The notes: generated by a model not told the origin, from the letters alone. A DNA stretch of 64,000 nucleotides from Coffea arabica (GCF_036785885.1 NC_092329.1:1984001-2048000), one strand, 5' to 3'. Numbered from the stretch's first letter, positions 25,132-39,500 are shown. Numbers and translations: made by a program.

Positions 25132-25491
25132 CTAGTGACAAAAGGCAGGCGGGGGGAAGTGTATAACAAAATCAACCTCAGTAATCAACCTCAGTTTTGT
25201 TGGACCTAAAAATAAAAATTCAGAAGCTGAACTTCCACAAAAGGAGATCCAAGTCTTTAGGTCTCTGTTAGCAGGATCAAGAAAGAATCTATTTCTATCC
25301 GTCCACAAAGCCCAGCAAGCACAGGGAAATAAAGTACTATTCCACGGGAAACGGGTAGGATTGGCTTTATCCGATTTACTGTAGCCATTTTTGAGCCAAC
25401 ACAGAAAATTCTTGTCAAGAGCTTGTTTGCAAGAATGTTTGGTTGTCGAATAGGCTTCCTCGTCCATTACAGACAAAACTAGAAAAGGCAT
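25132..25491 (-). mobile_element. Possible LINE-type retroelement fragment
   Basis: A 119-residue open frame on the minus strand contains FPCACWALWTDRNRFFL, followed about 30 residues later by SEFLFLGPTK. A Trp-x-x-Trp-x-x-Arg-Asn phrase of this kind is typical of the linker between the reverse transcriptase zinc-binding region and the RNase H domain in plant non-LTR elements. No reverse transcriptase core or poly-A tail is seen, so this is at most a short relic. It could also be a chance frame. Confidence 0.35.
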
Positions 25492-25548
25492 GATTCTTGT
25501 GCTGCTGCGGGTAGCAAAACTCTATTCTGTCCTTTGAAAAAATGATCT

Positions 25549-25620
25549 TCCGTTGCCGGGACTTGAACCCGGGTCTCTCGGGTGAGAGCCGAGTATCCTA
25601 ACCACCTAGACTACAACGGA
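25549..25620 (-). tRNA. trnE-CTC: tRNA-Glu (anticodon CTC)
   Basis: A 72-base cloverleaf read on the minus strand. The acceptor stem TCCGTTG pairs with CAACGGA. The D arm is TAGTCTAGGTGGTTAGGA. The anticodon loop reads GGCTCTCACC with CTC at its centre, and the T arm is CCGGGTTCAAGTCCCGG, which doubles as the B box. A run of six T follows about seven bases past the 3' end on the transcribed strand, a Pol III terminator. There is no intron. It is a nuclear gene and needs CCA addition. Confidence 0.95.
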
Positions 25621-27070
25621 TCTGCACGTTGGTATTGTTTTTTTTCTTTTCGTGCTGACCGTGTATTGATACTCGCACCTAATTGCTATTACTACAACTA
25701 TCTTTTTCCTTTTTTGCCCTTTTGTTGATTTGACCTTACACAAAACTGACGACAGGATCGAACCACACTACAAAATTGCTGATATGGTTACAACAGAATA
25801 ACTACTTGAAAAAAGTTCTTCAAAATTGCTACATTTCTCGATTAATTTAACAACAGTACAATACGATGCAATCCTCGAGGTCAACAAAACATGGTGCAGG
25901 AGTGGGAGGGGCGAGACGATTGGCTAAAAATCAGCTGCGAGGGTAGCGATGACAATGGAGACAAAAATCCGACACTTCAATCCGACGTGGTGGATGTACA
26001 AAAGCCGCAAAATATCTGCCTTTCTCGATTGGGAAGGGATTCTCGTGCTGGGAACTGCAAAAAATCATTTAACTCGTCAGATTCTTATCCCCCTCCCTTA
26101 AAAACCAAAAAAGAAAAAAGATATAACTGTTTCAAGAATTGTTAACGACCGTCAAATTTCCAAAAATAACCAGTACTGGAGGTCTAGTACAAGGTTGTTT
26201 GCTCTAGTCACATTTGGATTGTCTTTGTTGTTGTGTCAGCCTCCCTCTTGATCTCGATTTCTGTCCTGTGGGCTTTTAGCTAAAAAGGGTCACTGCACAT
26301 CCCCATACCATTTCTACGTCTGCACGCATGAATCCCGCAACTATTTTAAGGTTGTCACTTGGTAGAGCTAAAAAGATCCAATCATCCGAACTTTCTCTTC
26401 TGAATTGATGATGCTGGAGCCGTAGTGAAGCTCTAATACTGGTGAGAACTAATCCGCCGGAAATTTTCTTTTATTATGAAATCCTTTTTTTCTTATTTTT
26501 TTAATTTTTAGTTGAGGGGTTGGCGGTGGGGCTTCTTTTTTTTCCCTTCCCTGTTTTTGATCTTTGTCTGACAATCTGATATTTTTGGGTAGTTTTTCAT
26601 GGATGGATGCCTCATGGCAAGTGGTTAGTTGTTACCTTTGATATGGGGGGCAAGTTGTTAGTTGTAACCTTGGTATTTGCACTTGTTTGAGGGGATTTGG
26701 ACATTTGTATTTGTTGTATGTGGTTTCTAGCAATTTCTGGGGTCTATTTTAGATTGTGACATTTCCAACTGTCTTTAAGATCTCTAGTAGTGCCAGTTTG
26801 CATTGCGTGGATATATTCAATCTGATATTTTTAGCATTGTGGTTAATATTACTGCCTTTCTATTTTCCACTCTATTATTGTCCTATTCTCGGGAAAATTC
26901 AATTTGACTGTTTTGACTAGATTGTATGTGTGTGTAGATATGATGCTTCATTCAAAGTTAAAGATCTTGTTGTTCGTTCAAGTTCTCAAGTGTATTTCTT
27001 GTAATATAGGACACATTTTTTGAGTACCTGTATCAAGTGAGTGAAGAAGGCTTCTTTCCTGCTAAGAGAG
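25621..27070 (+). other. Spacer and probable leader of the BTB gene
   Basis: No gene is supported up to about 26370. The BTB gene leader probably begins near there. A possible leader intron starts at ACTG|GTGAG (26442) and ends either near 26937 or near 27009; I could not decide which. A six-codon upstream frame at 26408-26425 would lie in that leader if it is transcribed. Confidence 0.4.
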
Positions 27071-30000
27071 ATGATCGAGAAGAAGCAGAAAAAGTTCCTT
27101 ACTGTCGCACCCTTTGAGTGTGCTTGGTGCGATGACTTGAAGTTCAGAGAAGCAGGAAGGGGCTGTGTAGCTTTTGATGCTTTTGCCCACAATGATGTAA
27201 CCATCGTGTTCAGAGAGCATGTAGGTAGTCAGCAGTACCATTACAAGAGGGACAATAACCCGCACTATACTGTCATCATTGGTAGCCATAAGAATAAGAG
27301 ATTAAAAATTGAGGTTGATGGCGAAACAGTGGTGGATGTGGCTGGGATTGGTCTTTGCTGTTCTTCTGCATTTCAAAGCTACTGGATCAGTGTTTATGAT
27401 GGATTAATTAGCATTGGCAAGGGAAGGTATCCTTTTCAGAATATTTGTTTTCAGTGGCTTGACTCGAAACCCAACTGTGCCGTGCAGTATGTTGGACTTA
27501 GCAGTTGGGATAAGCATGTTGGGTATAGAAATGTCAACGTCCTCCCTCTCACACAAAACCATATGACCTTGTGGAGACATGTAGAATCTGACGAGCGCGA
27601 CAAGTGTGATAACAGCGAAGAAGAGTTGGAAAATGAAATTGCAGACTATGAGAAGTGGGGTTTAGAAAACTTTCTTGAGAGTTGGGAACTTTCAGATGTG
27701 TTTTTCATTGTTGGGAAGGAGGAAAGAGCTGTCCCAGCTCACAGGATAATACTGGCAGCATCGGGAAATTTTGAATTTGAATCTTCTGGCAGTGACGTTG
27801 TCCACCTCCCTGATATAGACTATGAAATTCTACATGCACTTCTGCAATATATTTACACGGGCCGTGCTCAGGTCAATCTTGTTCCTTTTAAATCTTTTGA
27901 CCGTTTGTTATCATTCTGTGTTTCTATTTCTTAGCATACATTTACTTGGATGGTTTTGCACATTATTGCATTGATTTATCATCTTGAGATTGTAGGGCAA
28001 TGAAAATACATTACAAAATTATCTGGCCCAGATAGATCAATTGTTCGTTTGGCTTTTGTTTTAATCTGCATCGTCATGTTTCACCTGATGTTTACTTGTG
28101 AAAGAAATTACTCTTCAAGTGTCAAATGTTTGCATCATTTAGCAGATTGATGCTTGTAGTATTGATTCCTTCCTTACAGTGGTTCTACTGCATGTATTGT
28201 GTAGTCAATGGCAGTAGAATATAATGGGTGTCTTTTGTTACGTTCTTTGCATTTTACATATTGCAGCTCTTAATTTTGATATAATTGTTATCTTAGAGTT
28301 CAGTATCTGACAATTTTGTTTCATTCGAATTCTATAGATTTCTGAGTCGCATCTCAGTTCCCTGAGCGCATTGAGCTTACAATTTGAAGTGATATCTTTG
28401 ACAAAGCAATGTGAAGAAATTATTGAACGGTTTAAATTCAACAAGAAGTTGTTTGACTCAAGTAAGGATGTGGAACTTTCACATCCTAACACTCGGAAAT
28501 GCAGTGCAGGCTTCCCGTCTGGCCTACCCATCAATGCAGAGAGGCTTAAGCAATTTCGCATGGGTGGTCAATACTGTGATATCGACATTTGCATTGATGG
28601 CCATGGCCTTGTTGCGCGGGCTCATAGGATTATCCTTGGTTTATGGAGCACTCCATTTACAAAGGTATGCCAGTTTTCTGATCCTTTCTAACCAGCACCA
28701 GGATTTCAACTCTGTTTTCCTTTTTTTTTCCTATGAGGGTAGGGGCGGTTTCCGCCAATGATTCTACCATATATAATGTGGTTGAACATCCCTAAAGTAA
28801 GATACTGAAATTTTTAGACTAGGAACTGTTAGATCCATAAGGTAATCAGCTTGATTTTGGTTTCCAGAAGTCTGTTTGATGCCTGAAAAATTAACTTTGT
28901 AAATATCAGAGGCTACAGATGCCATTAACTTCCTTTGTGTTTGGAGCATTGCTTAGTGAGAATTTGTGGCTCTCAATCATGCCTTTTATCATTTGATTTC
29001 TGGGCACAGTCTTACTGTAGCAACGAAGTACTCTTATAGAATTGCACTTTCTATAGGATTGCTACTAAACAAGCAAAAACATTCACTCTTTTGCAGATGT
29101 TCACCAATGGAATGAGTGAGTCTGTTGCACCAGTGGTTTGCTTGAAAGATGTTTCTTTTGATGCATTTCGGGTCATGCTCGAGTTCATGTATAATGGGGA
29201 TTTTGCTAAAGGAGACACCTTGGACATTGGTACACTTTTGCTTCAGCTTCTTCTATTGGCAGATCAGTTTGGGGTTACCCTTCTTCATCAGGAATGCTGC
29301 AAAACATTTCTGGAGTGCCTCTCAGAGGTAATTGGATGAATCTTTCATTAATGTATGAAGCTTATCACTTAAATGCTGAATTTTGTGTACTTTCTTTATC
29401 ATATTCCTAAAGTTCTACCCAGGGGACTAGTTTTTAAGGAATGGAGGAGTTGTTCGGTTTGGACTTGTGAACTCAAGCGAGTCCTTTGATGATGTTGAGT
29501 TATAAATATTGATACCTCTCATCTACATATTATATGCAGGGACGGATTTCTATTTGAAGAAGGTCATACAGCCAGTTTTTCTTTAGCCAAGTTTTATGGA
29601 CAAGGAGGCAGACAGTTATGGCTAAGTATTTTTGTCTAACTTTTCAAATTTGCTGCAGGATTCAGTCTGTCCAGTTCTTCAAGTGATTCCATCAGTTCCT
29701 TCATGTAAACTCATTGAAGAAACATGCAAGAGGAAGTTCTCGATGCATTTTGATTATTGTACTACTGCCAGCATTGACTTTGTCATGTTAGATGAAGAAA
29801 CTTTTGGCAACATCTTACAGGTGGATTCTTGCTTTGCTAATTCTTCGAAAATAGCTAAACAAGAATTAGGATTAACATTTTGCTCATTTCACCAGAGCAT
29901 CATCTCTCGTAAAGATTTGGAATTGGTGGTCCACCTTTAAGTTTTAATGCTTTTTGGAAGAGCGAAATAATAACATTGTTTGGATTAATTTGTGCACGCC

Positions 30001-32549
30001 ATATTAAGAATTAAAAAATGGAAGTCAGAGGATTTCTGGGCACTTGCTTTAGTTGGTTTTCCCAATTTCACCCCCCCTGGGCAGAATATATATAAAAAAG
30101 GTAAATCTGTGAAATTGAAAAAATGACGGAAAATGTAACAGTCGTTTTAAATGATATTTTTAGAGAGAGAGAGAGAGAGAGAGAGAGGTTTCTGTGCATT
30201 TTCTTGGTTGACCTGACCAAATGTCGTTAGTCTTGTTCAGTATACTGAGGTACTAAATACACTATAGTTCGACAATGGGCATTCATGTGGTGAAATGTGC
30301 ATTTTGCAGCATCCAGATTTGACCATAACCTCTGAAGAAAGGGTTCTGAATGCTGTCTTGCTATGGTGCTTACGAGCACAAGAGTTGTTTGGATGGGAGA
30401 AAATTGATGAAATGCTGCTAATTTCAGCTCCTGAATCTCTTTTTGGGGAGAGGTTCGAGTCTCTAAATGTCCTATTACCTCGTGTGCGCTTCCCTCTGCT
30501 TCCATGCTCACTACTTGAGAAGGTGAGTGATGTAGATTTTGTATGCTTATCTGCCTGTTCATTGAAGCAGAAAGAGTTGACATGTCTTGTCCTGTAATCA
30601 TCTTGCAGCTAGAAAGGAGCAACCTTAGCAGGCACATTCCTGCTTTTGATTACTTGGTGAGCCAAATTTGAGAGAAAGAAACATGATTAAAAGCCAATTG
30701 TTATTTTTAACATGCTAATAGCGTTGTTTAATGAACAATTTGACAGGTTAAAGAGGCCATTGCTTTCCTGGAACTTGGACATATGAAAGAACCAAAGTAA
30801 GTATAATCTGACGTTGGTGAAGGCTTGTAGCTAGACAAATAAATTCCCTTTTTTCTTCATGTCAAGTTTTTATGTTTGTCTCCAGATTCCCCACCAATGG
30901 GAAGAAAAACAGCATTTGACTGCACCTTGATTCTCTGCACTCATATGAACGTGTCTAGCATGATTAGTGGTCTATCCTGTGAATTGTTTGATTATTTGCC
31001 TTCATCATCATTTCATATTGTTTATACAATTTTGGCTTCAAATCCTGGGGACTTAAAGACTGCTTAATTTTTTTGTATTGGTCTGTTCTTTATTATTATT
31101 ATCATTATTTTTACTTGCACTGTTTCATGCATGCTCCTTATTTTGTTTTCATTTGTTTTATTTTGTGTGCGTGTATCTTGTCGTGCCTGCTGCTTTTGTA
31201 ATCTAGAACATTTATATTATGTCGGAGACATTGTAATGCTTCATATACTTGACCTGTGATGAGCTCCATTTCCTTGTAGAGTCAGGTTTCAACACAGGCA
31301 GACAAGCTTTAAGGAACTGCAGTACATATGTGATGGGGATAGCAATGGGGTTCTTTATTTTGCAGGCACATCATATGGCAAACACCAGTGGGTAAATCCT
31401 GTTCTTTCTAAGGTAAGCTTTCAACTGCTAATAATCCATTTTTTAAAATTTTTTTTGGTCCTTTATTAATTACTTACATCTAAAAGTGGAATCTTTTAGA
31501 AAGTGACTGTCACTGCTAGCAGTCCCACATCAAGATTCACTGACCCGAAAGTTTTGGCATCTAGGACTTATCAGGTATGATTTTAAATGAGCTAAACTTA
31601 TTTTTTACCTTCAGCCCTACGAGTTTTTTTGCTGAATATAAAATGAGATAAGCTTCTTGGACCCCAGGGTACGTCTTTTGCAGGATCAAGGATGGGCGAT
31701 GGAAGGAATACTTCATGGTGGATGGTTGACATAGGTCCTGGTCACCAGGTTTGACTACTTCACCTGAACTCGTCATTTTTTAACTGTAGTTTACAAAAAA
31801 AAAAAAGTGGTGCTGTTTTGAGCAACTAGATACTTGATGAGTTAGACAAACATTTCTACTCAAGGCTGAGGAACAAAGTATTATTTATGGATTACCCCGA
31901 ACGTGTCAAAAACCCGCCTTCTCTTCGTCACCCACCCAAAAATCCCCTTCCTGGCTGCAAGTCTTGCACTTTCTTTTCTTCTGATACAGCATTTTGTAGT
32001 TGCTGAAACATGGCCTATTGACGTCCTAAACTTTTAGCGGGAGAAATCTAGGGTGGGATAAGGGAAGCGAGAAATTCCTGATGCAAGTTTTATTTATGGC
32101 TAATGCAGCTGATGTGCAACTATTACACGTTAAGGCAGGATGGATCAAAAGCTTTCATGCGATGTTGGAATTTTCAGGTAGAGCATATCTGCTAATGAAC
32201 AACAAATTTAAGTATTTCCATGACTCCGTGTGCACTCGTACAATAATTCAGTTGCATGCATGCACAACTTAGCCATTTGATGGTTGATTGAGAGTGAGGT
32301 AACTAGAAGAAATGTTGGATGACATTTCAGGGCTCTTCGGATGGGAGGAACTGGACGAACTTGAGAATCCACGAAAATGATGAAACGCTTTGCAAGCCTG
32401 GTCAGTTTGCATCGTGGCCTATCAATGACCCCAACGCTCTGCTGCCCTTCAGATTCTTCAGAGTTATCATGACTGCTCCAACAACAGATGATACTAACCC
32501 GTGGAACTGTTGCATCTGCTTCTTGGAACTCTATGGCTACTTTCATTAA
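27071..32549 (+). CDS. Double-BTB/BACK/discoidin protein, At2g30600-like, complete, 12 coding exons
   Basis: Orthologue-like match to Arabidopsis At2g30600, a putative substrate adaptor for Cullin3 ubiquitin ligases. Exons: 27071-27871, 28338-28664, 29097-29327, 29659-29820, 30310-30522, 30609-30656, 30747-30796, 31280-31412, 31500-31574, 31668-31748, 32109-32177 and 32331-32549. They sum to 2409 nt, or 802 aa, close to the Arabidopsis protein (about 809). Residues 1-165 form a farnesoic-acid-methyltransferase-like beta domain (MIEKKQKKFLTVAPFECAW). BTB 1 starts at about 211 (SWELSDVFFIVGKEERAVPA). BTB 2 starts at about 345 (YCDIDICIDGHGLVARAHRI). A BACK region covers about 455-600. A C-terminal F5/8 type C (discoidin) domain covers about 655-802 and ends WNCCICFLELYGYFH. 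The start was chosen as the first ATG, matching the family N terminus. Two AATAAA signals at 32568-32573 and 32582-32587 follow the stop. Confidence 0.95.
30161..30188. repeat. (GA)n microsatellite in a BTB-gene intron
   Basis: An uninterrupted run of about 13-14 GA units lies inside the intron between the exons ending at 29820 and starting at 30310. Confidence 0.85.
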
Positions 32550-33587
32550 CGCGGTTCTGTACCAACTAATAAAACTGCCCTAATAAAACTGGTGTTTTAT
32601 TATCCATTACTACAATGCAAGCAAGAATGTACAGTTTCAAAGTTCCAGGTTGAAAATTAAACATGGGGTCGGTCTGGATGATCGAGGACGGTTTCTACAT
32701 GCCCCTGAAGAACACTGATGCAACTTGATTTTCACTACCGAGTACTGACTTCTCCCCGTAATTGTCTGAGAGTGAGAAGTTGGAGATACGGGCAAACATT
32801 TTAACTCTTTCTTTTGCCTAGCAGTCGGGTTTTGTTACACTAGAAAAAGTTGCTGAACACCGCAAATAAATTATTATTATTAAAAAAAAAAAAAGAAAAA
32901 AAAACTGATCTGGGAAACGGTTTGCTTGCCTTCAGAATTGATAAAGGAAGTCGTAAAGAAGGAAAAAAATTTGCAACTACTTCCTAAGTTCCGAGATAAA
33001 CCGAAAATCAATAAAGTTTTGATGGACGAGATTTGAGTATTCGCAGCGTGGTTGATTGACTTGTACCATTTTTGCTGCCAAATTATTTAACCAAATCTGG
33101 CAGTGACGGTAGAGCTATAACATGCATTATTGATGATTTAACTTTCCTTAATGAGGGACGGGATAGGACGCGGAAATGGCAGCTAATAAAGAGGTGTCTA
33201 ATCAAAATTTTCTCGAAATCCTGCTGGGTTTTTTTTTATTATTTATTTATTGTTTTCTTTTGGGTGGACGGAGGTTGTGTTTTCACGTGGCACAGTGACG
33301 TGTGTGTGGGGAAGCATATACTTTGCTTCAATCAAAATCGCGAAGGAAAGAACGGCAGAGAAATCGTTTGTTGTACCATTTCCTGGGTGGGTGGGTCCCC
33401 CTCAGTACTGCGGCCCGGTGCGGTGTCGGACTGTTATCATGTGTGACTCGTTTTATAATCACCTGACCACATTTTATTTTAATATTCATTCTTCCATTGC
33501 CTCGCTCTTGTCTTTCAGTGGATGGTTTGAGTGAGAGTTGCTGTCGGAGGGGTGAAGTTTTGGAGGAAGAAGAAGAAGAAGAAGAAA
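32550..33587. other. Spacer between BTB gene and branching-enzyme gene
   Basis: It contains the BTB 3' UTR with a duplicated CTAATAAAACTG phrase carrying two polyadenylation signals, a poly-A tract near 32882, and the branching-enzyme promoter. The leader just before 33588 is a GAA-repeat purine tract. I see no separate gene. Confidence 0.5.
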
Positions 33588-36500
33588 ATGCCAACTGCTT
33601 GTTGGAATTTGCTGTCGCAAACTGCTTTAGGGGCCTTAATGCCCTCTTCACTCAGTAAAGACGCATCAAAGGTATTTCATTTCCCAGTTTAGACAATTAC
33701 TAAGGATAAAAATGCAATCTGGTTTTACGTTTGACCTGTTGTTAAGTGCTTTATCGTTCTTCCCACATGTTTTAGTGATGTTACTGGAATTGATTTCGGG
33801 GAGTTGGGGAGGGGCGGCGAAGGGAGGTGGAAGGTTTTGGTGGTCTAGGACTTCAGTGTTATGGAGGTTGGCAGGCCTTATGAGCAAAGTGCTGCTGTCA
33901 GCACTACCATCCCGAGAAGAAGATGATGATCGATGATAGATTGATAGCTCGTCTTGGTCAGCAGGAGCGTGTAGTAGCGGATGATCCTAGTTAGACTTCT
34001 TGTGCTTCAGAAACCAGTCTTGATGAGGTTATGCTGCGAAAAGCCAGAAACATTTGGCTGTAGAGGATATCGAAAAAGTTACATGAAATGATAGTAATGA
34101 ATTTAAGTACGCTTTCAACTATCCGTATAACTTATCGTTCCTTCTGTTGCTTTTTTACATTTAAGCAGGTGTCAACAAGTAGCAGGTGTGGCATCTCAAA
34201 ATGCCAAACTAGGCTCATTATTGGATCTTTCCGAGCTGCAGGGTTCCCTTCACCAAAGAGCTGTGTTAAACACGAAAGGGTATGTTTGTTTGTGGTCTTC
34301 TTCTTGATTTGCTTCCTCGGGAATGACTAGAGGGATTCTTCAAACAAATAGGTTGAACGCAGCTAACTTTAGAATTTCTTGTCTTGCCTAGACCGCATTA
34401 CCAAGTTCATCATTCAACAAATTTGTGATAGTCCGTATCAAATGGAAAGAACTGAATACTATCTTTTCCGCAGCTAGAATCATGCCTTTTGCATTTCTTA
34501 CATAAACTCAAGCGATGTAAAGTACGAGCCTCTTAGTTTTTATTTTATTTTTTTGGGTGAGGAGGACAGTTTGTTTTTGCAAATATTGGATTATATAACA
34601 GTATGATGGGTACAGGAGATAACTAGATTTTGGGTTACGCACAAAATAATCAAGACCTATTGTAAATTAATTGAGGAAAAAGCCATATACAGTATTTATG
34701 ACGGTCATACTTTGGCTTTCAAAATAGACATCCACTAACAATTGTACCTTCTGGTGTATTTTCTCCATAGGTGCAACCTACTTCAGCTATCTCAGATATT
34801 TTGACAAATGACAACTCAACCATGTCAACAGCTGATGTAGAAACTGAGAATATTGGCCTCTTTGGCATGGATTCAGCATTGGAGTCATATAAGGATCACT
34901 TTAGATACAGAATAATGAGATATGTTGAGCAGAAAAAGCTCATTGAAACTTATGAAGGGAGCCTCGAGGAATTTGCGCAAGGTATTGATGAAATTGAATC
35001 TAACAAATAGCTCACTTTGTCATTGTTTTCAATGAGAGTATGTGTGACGTGAATATTAACATCTTTTCATGGTTTGCCAGCAAATTATTATGTAGTTAAG
35101 CATGTTTGTTACACTATCAGTACAAAAATTTTTATTAGGGTCAGATTTCTTCGTTCTACAAACTTAGTTTCTTTCTTGAACTAACTTTATTTTGGCTGAT
35201 CTCTTAGGCTTCAACATGATTGTTAATGTGGTTTGTGTTTTTTAAACAGGGTATCTAAAATTTGGATTTAATAGAGAGAAAGGTTATATACTTTACCAAG
35301 AATGGGCCCCTGCTGCACAGTAAGTACCTTCAGGTTTATAGAACTACTTGCTTTTGCTTCCTCCCTTGCATATAAAGGTTTGGGGGCAATGCAGGTTGAT
35401 TCTGATTTTTACCATTTGTAATTAATCTAAGTGTTCAACTTATCATCGATTATGAAGGGAAGCAGAAGTAATTGGTGATTTCAATGGATGGGATGGTTCG
35501 AACCACAGGATGGAAAAGAATCAATTTGGTGTATGGAGTATCAAGATTCCTGATTGCAATGGGAACCCAGCCATTCCACACAAATCGAGAGTCAAGTTCA
35601 GATTCAAGCATGGCAATGGAGATTGGATTGATCGAATTCCAGCCTGGATAAAGTATGCTACTGTAGACCCGGGAAAATTTGCTGCACCTTATGATGGTGT
35701 TTACTGGGATCCGCCACCGTCAGAAAGGTAACACTTATTATCTTGTTATTATGGTGTGAATCTGAAAATTATTATGTTAAACATTACTGATCATTAATCT
35801 TTTCCATACCATCATATATAGATGTGTACATCCATTCTAGATATGTTGTTGCAAGGCATATATTCTAGATATGTTCTAGAGATGTACATCTATTCTAGAT
35901 ATGTTTCCCTCTAGCCTTTTACGTGGTGCCAATTACCATTGCTATGTTTTCAGACAGTAAAAGTATGCAACTTGGAAAGGTTTTAATGCCTTCAGAAAAG
36001 AATCAAGATATTTGCTTTTCTGCTGACATGAAACTTGTTCAGTGCTTAGTTGTTAAAATTATGCAGGTATCAATTTAAATACCCTCGTCCTCCAAATCCC
36101 AAATCTACACGAATATATGAAGCACATGTTGGAATGAGCAGCTCGGAGCCGCGTATAAATTCATATCAAGAATTTGCAGATGATGTTTTGCCTCGAATTC
36201 AGGCAAATGGCTATAATACAGTACAGCTAATGGCCGTAATGGAGCATTCATACTATGCATCATTTGGCTATCATGTTACCAATTTCTTTGCTGCTAGTAG
36301 TAGATCTGGAACACCGGAGGACCTAAAGTATCTGATAGATAAAGCACACAGCTTAGGTTTGCGGGTATTAATGGATGTTGTTCATAGTCATACAAGTAAC
36401 AATATCACTGATGGTCTTAATGGGTTTGATGTTGGGCAAAGCTCACAAGATTCATACTTCCATACTGGAGAGCGTGGGTATCATAAGTTGTGGGATAGCA

Positions 36501-39500
36501 GACTATTTAACTATGCCAACTGGGAAGTTCTTCGTTTCCTTCTGTCAAATCTTAGGTGGTGGATAGAGGAGTTCAATTTTGATGGATTTCGATTTGATGG
36601 AGTAACATCAATGTTATATCACCATCACGGGATTAACACGACATTCACAGGGAACTATAATGAGTACTTCAGTGAGGCCACAGATGTTGATGCTGTCGTA
36701 TATATGATGTTGGCAAACCATTTGATTCACAAAATTCTGCCTGATGCTACTGTAGTAGCTGAAGATGTTTCTGGAATGCCGGGACTTTGTCGGCCTGTCT
36801 CTGACGGAGGAATTGGTTTTGACTACCGCTTAGCAATGGCAATCCCTGACAAATGGATTGATTACTTAAAGAACAAAAAAGACGAAGATTGGTCAATGAA
36901 GGAAATAACTTGCAGTTTAACTAACAGGAGATACACTGAAAAGTGCATAGCATATGCAGAGAGCCATGACCAGGTTGAAAAGTTTTGTGCTTTTTGCCCT
37001 CAAACATCAGTTATTCCATTCTCCAGGAGAACCAAGTCTTTTTTCCGGTCCTGATTTTTGTTTTTAGTTCCTCCATTCTGATTTTAACTTGGTAGCATAC
37101 GAGTTGTGTCTTATGCTTCTTTTCTGTTGTTATTTTGAGTAGGCAATTGTTGGTGACAAGACAGTTGCCTTTTTCCTTATGGACAAGGAAATGTATTCCA
37201 ACATGTCCTGTTTGACTGAAGCTCCTCCAGAAGTTGAGCGAGGAATTGCCCTTCACAAGGTTTGTTTGGACTCTTTGATGGCACAGTGTGTCGATTCTTT
37301 TATCTGAAAGGAAAAGGAAAACAAAGAAAAAGAAAAACCTAACACTTCTGCACTAGACTCTCTTTTATTTTAGCCACTTGTTTTTCTTTCTGTGAATTGT
37401 GATTTATTTCATCTCTCTCTTTTTCCTTTCTTTCTTTTTTCTTTCCCTTTTTTCTTTTTTTTTTTTTGTTTGGGGGGGGGGGGGTGGGGTGTGTGTTGGG
37501 GTCATGCGATGAGGTTTTGGGGTAAGGGGAGATGGGAATCAGAAAGTGTCAGTCTTGGTCAATGTCTTTAGTCTCATCCAATTCTATGCGACTCTGATTG
37601 TTGAAAAAGTTGCACGCAGATGATTCATTTTATAACTATGGCACTAGGAGGAGAAGGCTACCTTAATTTCATGGGAAACGAGGTAAGCAACCCGACCCTC
37701 TAGTTTGCAAGCATCATTACTACAGTAAAAATCAGATTGAGGTATTTGAAAATTGTACTCTGTATGAACTACATTGAACATGAATTTTGTCAAGAAAGCA
37801 TGAAAAGAATTTTGGTACTTAAAAGAAGGTAGCTGAATTTCTAACAAGTAATATAAATTATGGTAGACGTATATAAAATGCTCTTACAGCTGACGAGGAA
37901 ACAAAACCATAATGTAGAATTTGGTTCAAGGACAAGACTGCTAGATATCTGCTCTTACCTCCCTTGTTTTAATTTTTCGTTAATCTGGACAATGGAGAGT
38001 TTCCATACAAAGCTGCATGGAGGGGAATAATGGATCTCTCATGTGCTTCTGTTGCAGTAGTATAAGACTACTATTAAGTGATGCTCTACCACCTGTTGTA
38101 GTTTGGCCATCCCGAATGGATTGACTTTCCAAGAGAAGGCAATGGTTGGAGTTATGAGAAATGCAGACGCCAGTGGGACCTTGTGGATACAGATCACTTG
38201 AGATACAAGGTCCAGAGATCCTGTTCTTTGTCAGTATTAATCTGCTATCATCCTATTGTTTAGGCACATTCTTGTGTTAATCTCTGGCAATATACATGCA
38301 ACTTCTGTTCCTATCTGCTAGTAATATGTAATTCCATACTGCTTTTGTATATAATTTCATGATTCCATTGTCAAGAAATTCACCACAAATATGTTGTAAC
38401 TACATCTTTCATAACCATAATGTTCTTCAATGTCATTCTTCTGTGTGGTAAGAAGCGTCTTTCAGCAACTTTATCTCATCTCCTGTTTACGTTAGCAATT
38501 CCATAAATTGGATCTTAAAGTAACTGACTTCTAAATTTAACTTGTCCCATCTGTTCTTTGTATGCAGTTCATGAATGCTTTTGACAAAGCTATGAATTTG
38601 CTTGATGAGGAGTTCTCTTTCCTTGCTTCATCCAAACAAATAGTGAGCAGCATAAATGAAGAAGACAAGGTAGAGGAGAGAGGTGTTTAAATGAGATGAG
38701 GAATGTTGTTGCAGTTATATCGTTATCATCATCGTGAATGAAGATGGGGGAGGGTTGGGTTGGGTGGTAAGCGGGGAGGGATTGTAAGTAGGAGGTCCTG
38801 GATTCAAGACCTCCTACTTACAAAAAAAGGGGGAGGGGGAGGTAAGGGTTGGGTTGGGTGGGTAAGGTGGGAGGGATTTAAAAAAAAAAAAAAAAAAAAG
38901 GAATGAAGTTGAAAAACCATAGGATTGTACTATACGATGTTAAAATGCGATCATGTGTTGTCCATGGACACAAATGCCGTTTTGCCACCAAGCTCTTTAT
39001 ACTTATCAGATTGCTGTAATTTTTGTTTGTTTGTTTGTTTAATTTTTTATTTTTTAAGTTTTTTTGCATTGACCTACAGGTGGGGTAGATTTTTATCTCT
39101 CTTTCATTGGATCAACTGTTCATTTAGATGATTGTCTGGTCCAGGTCATTGTATTCGAACGTGGAGATCTGGTATTTGTCTTTAACTTCCATCCAGAGAA
39201 TATGTACGATGGGTAGGGATGCCTTTCACTATCCTATTCATTGCTTCTCTTGTGGTGTGGCTGTAGAATTAATGAAATCTGAGTGAGTTGAACCAAAGCT
39301 AATTTTTATACATATTTTGAAACTGCTCAAGTTCGTGCTGTGGTTATCCAGGTACAAAGTCGGGTGTGACTTGCCTGGAAAATACAGAGTTGCTCTGGAT
39401 AGTGATGCTTGGGAATTTGGTGGGCACGGAAGGGTAAGAAATTCTGTGGAACTATTTGTTCTGTTTACAAAAACATGTCTTTTAACCAATCAGGGGTCAG

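Noticed and set aside
30876-31067. Extra exon of the BTB gene
   Set aside because: The frame lies wholly in the intron between 30796 and 31280. The flanking exons join in phase without it and match the family.
31680-31700. Alternative acceptor TTTTGCAG|GATC for the BTB exon near 31668
   Set aside because: Using it would remove GTSFA and shift the frame. The upstream acceptor gives the family sequence and a whole number of codons.
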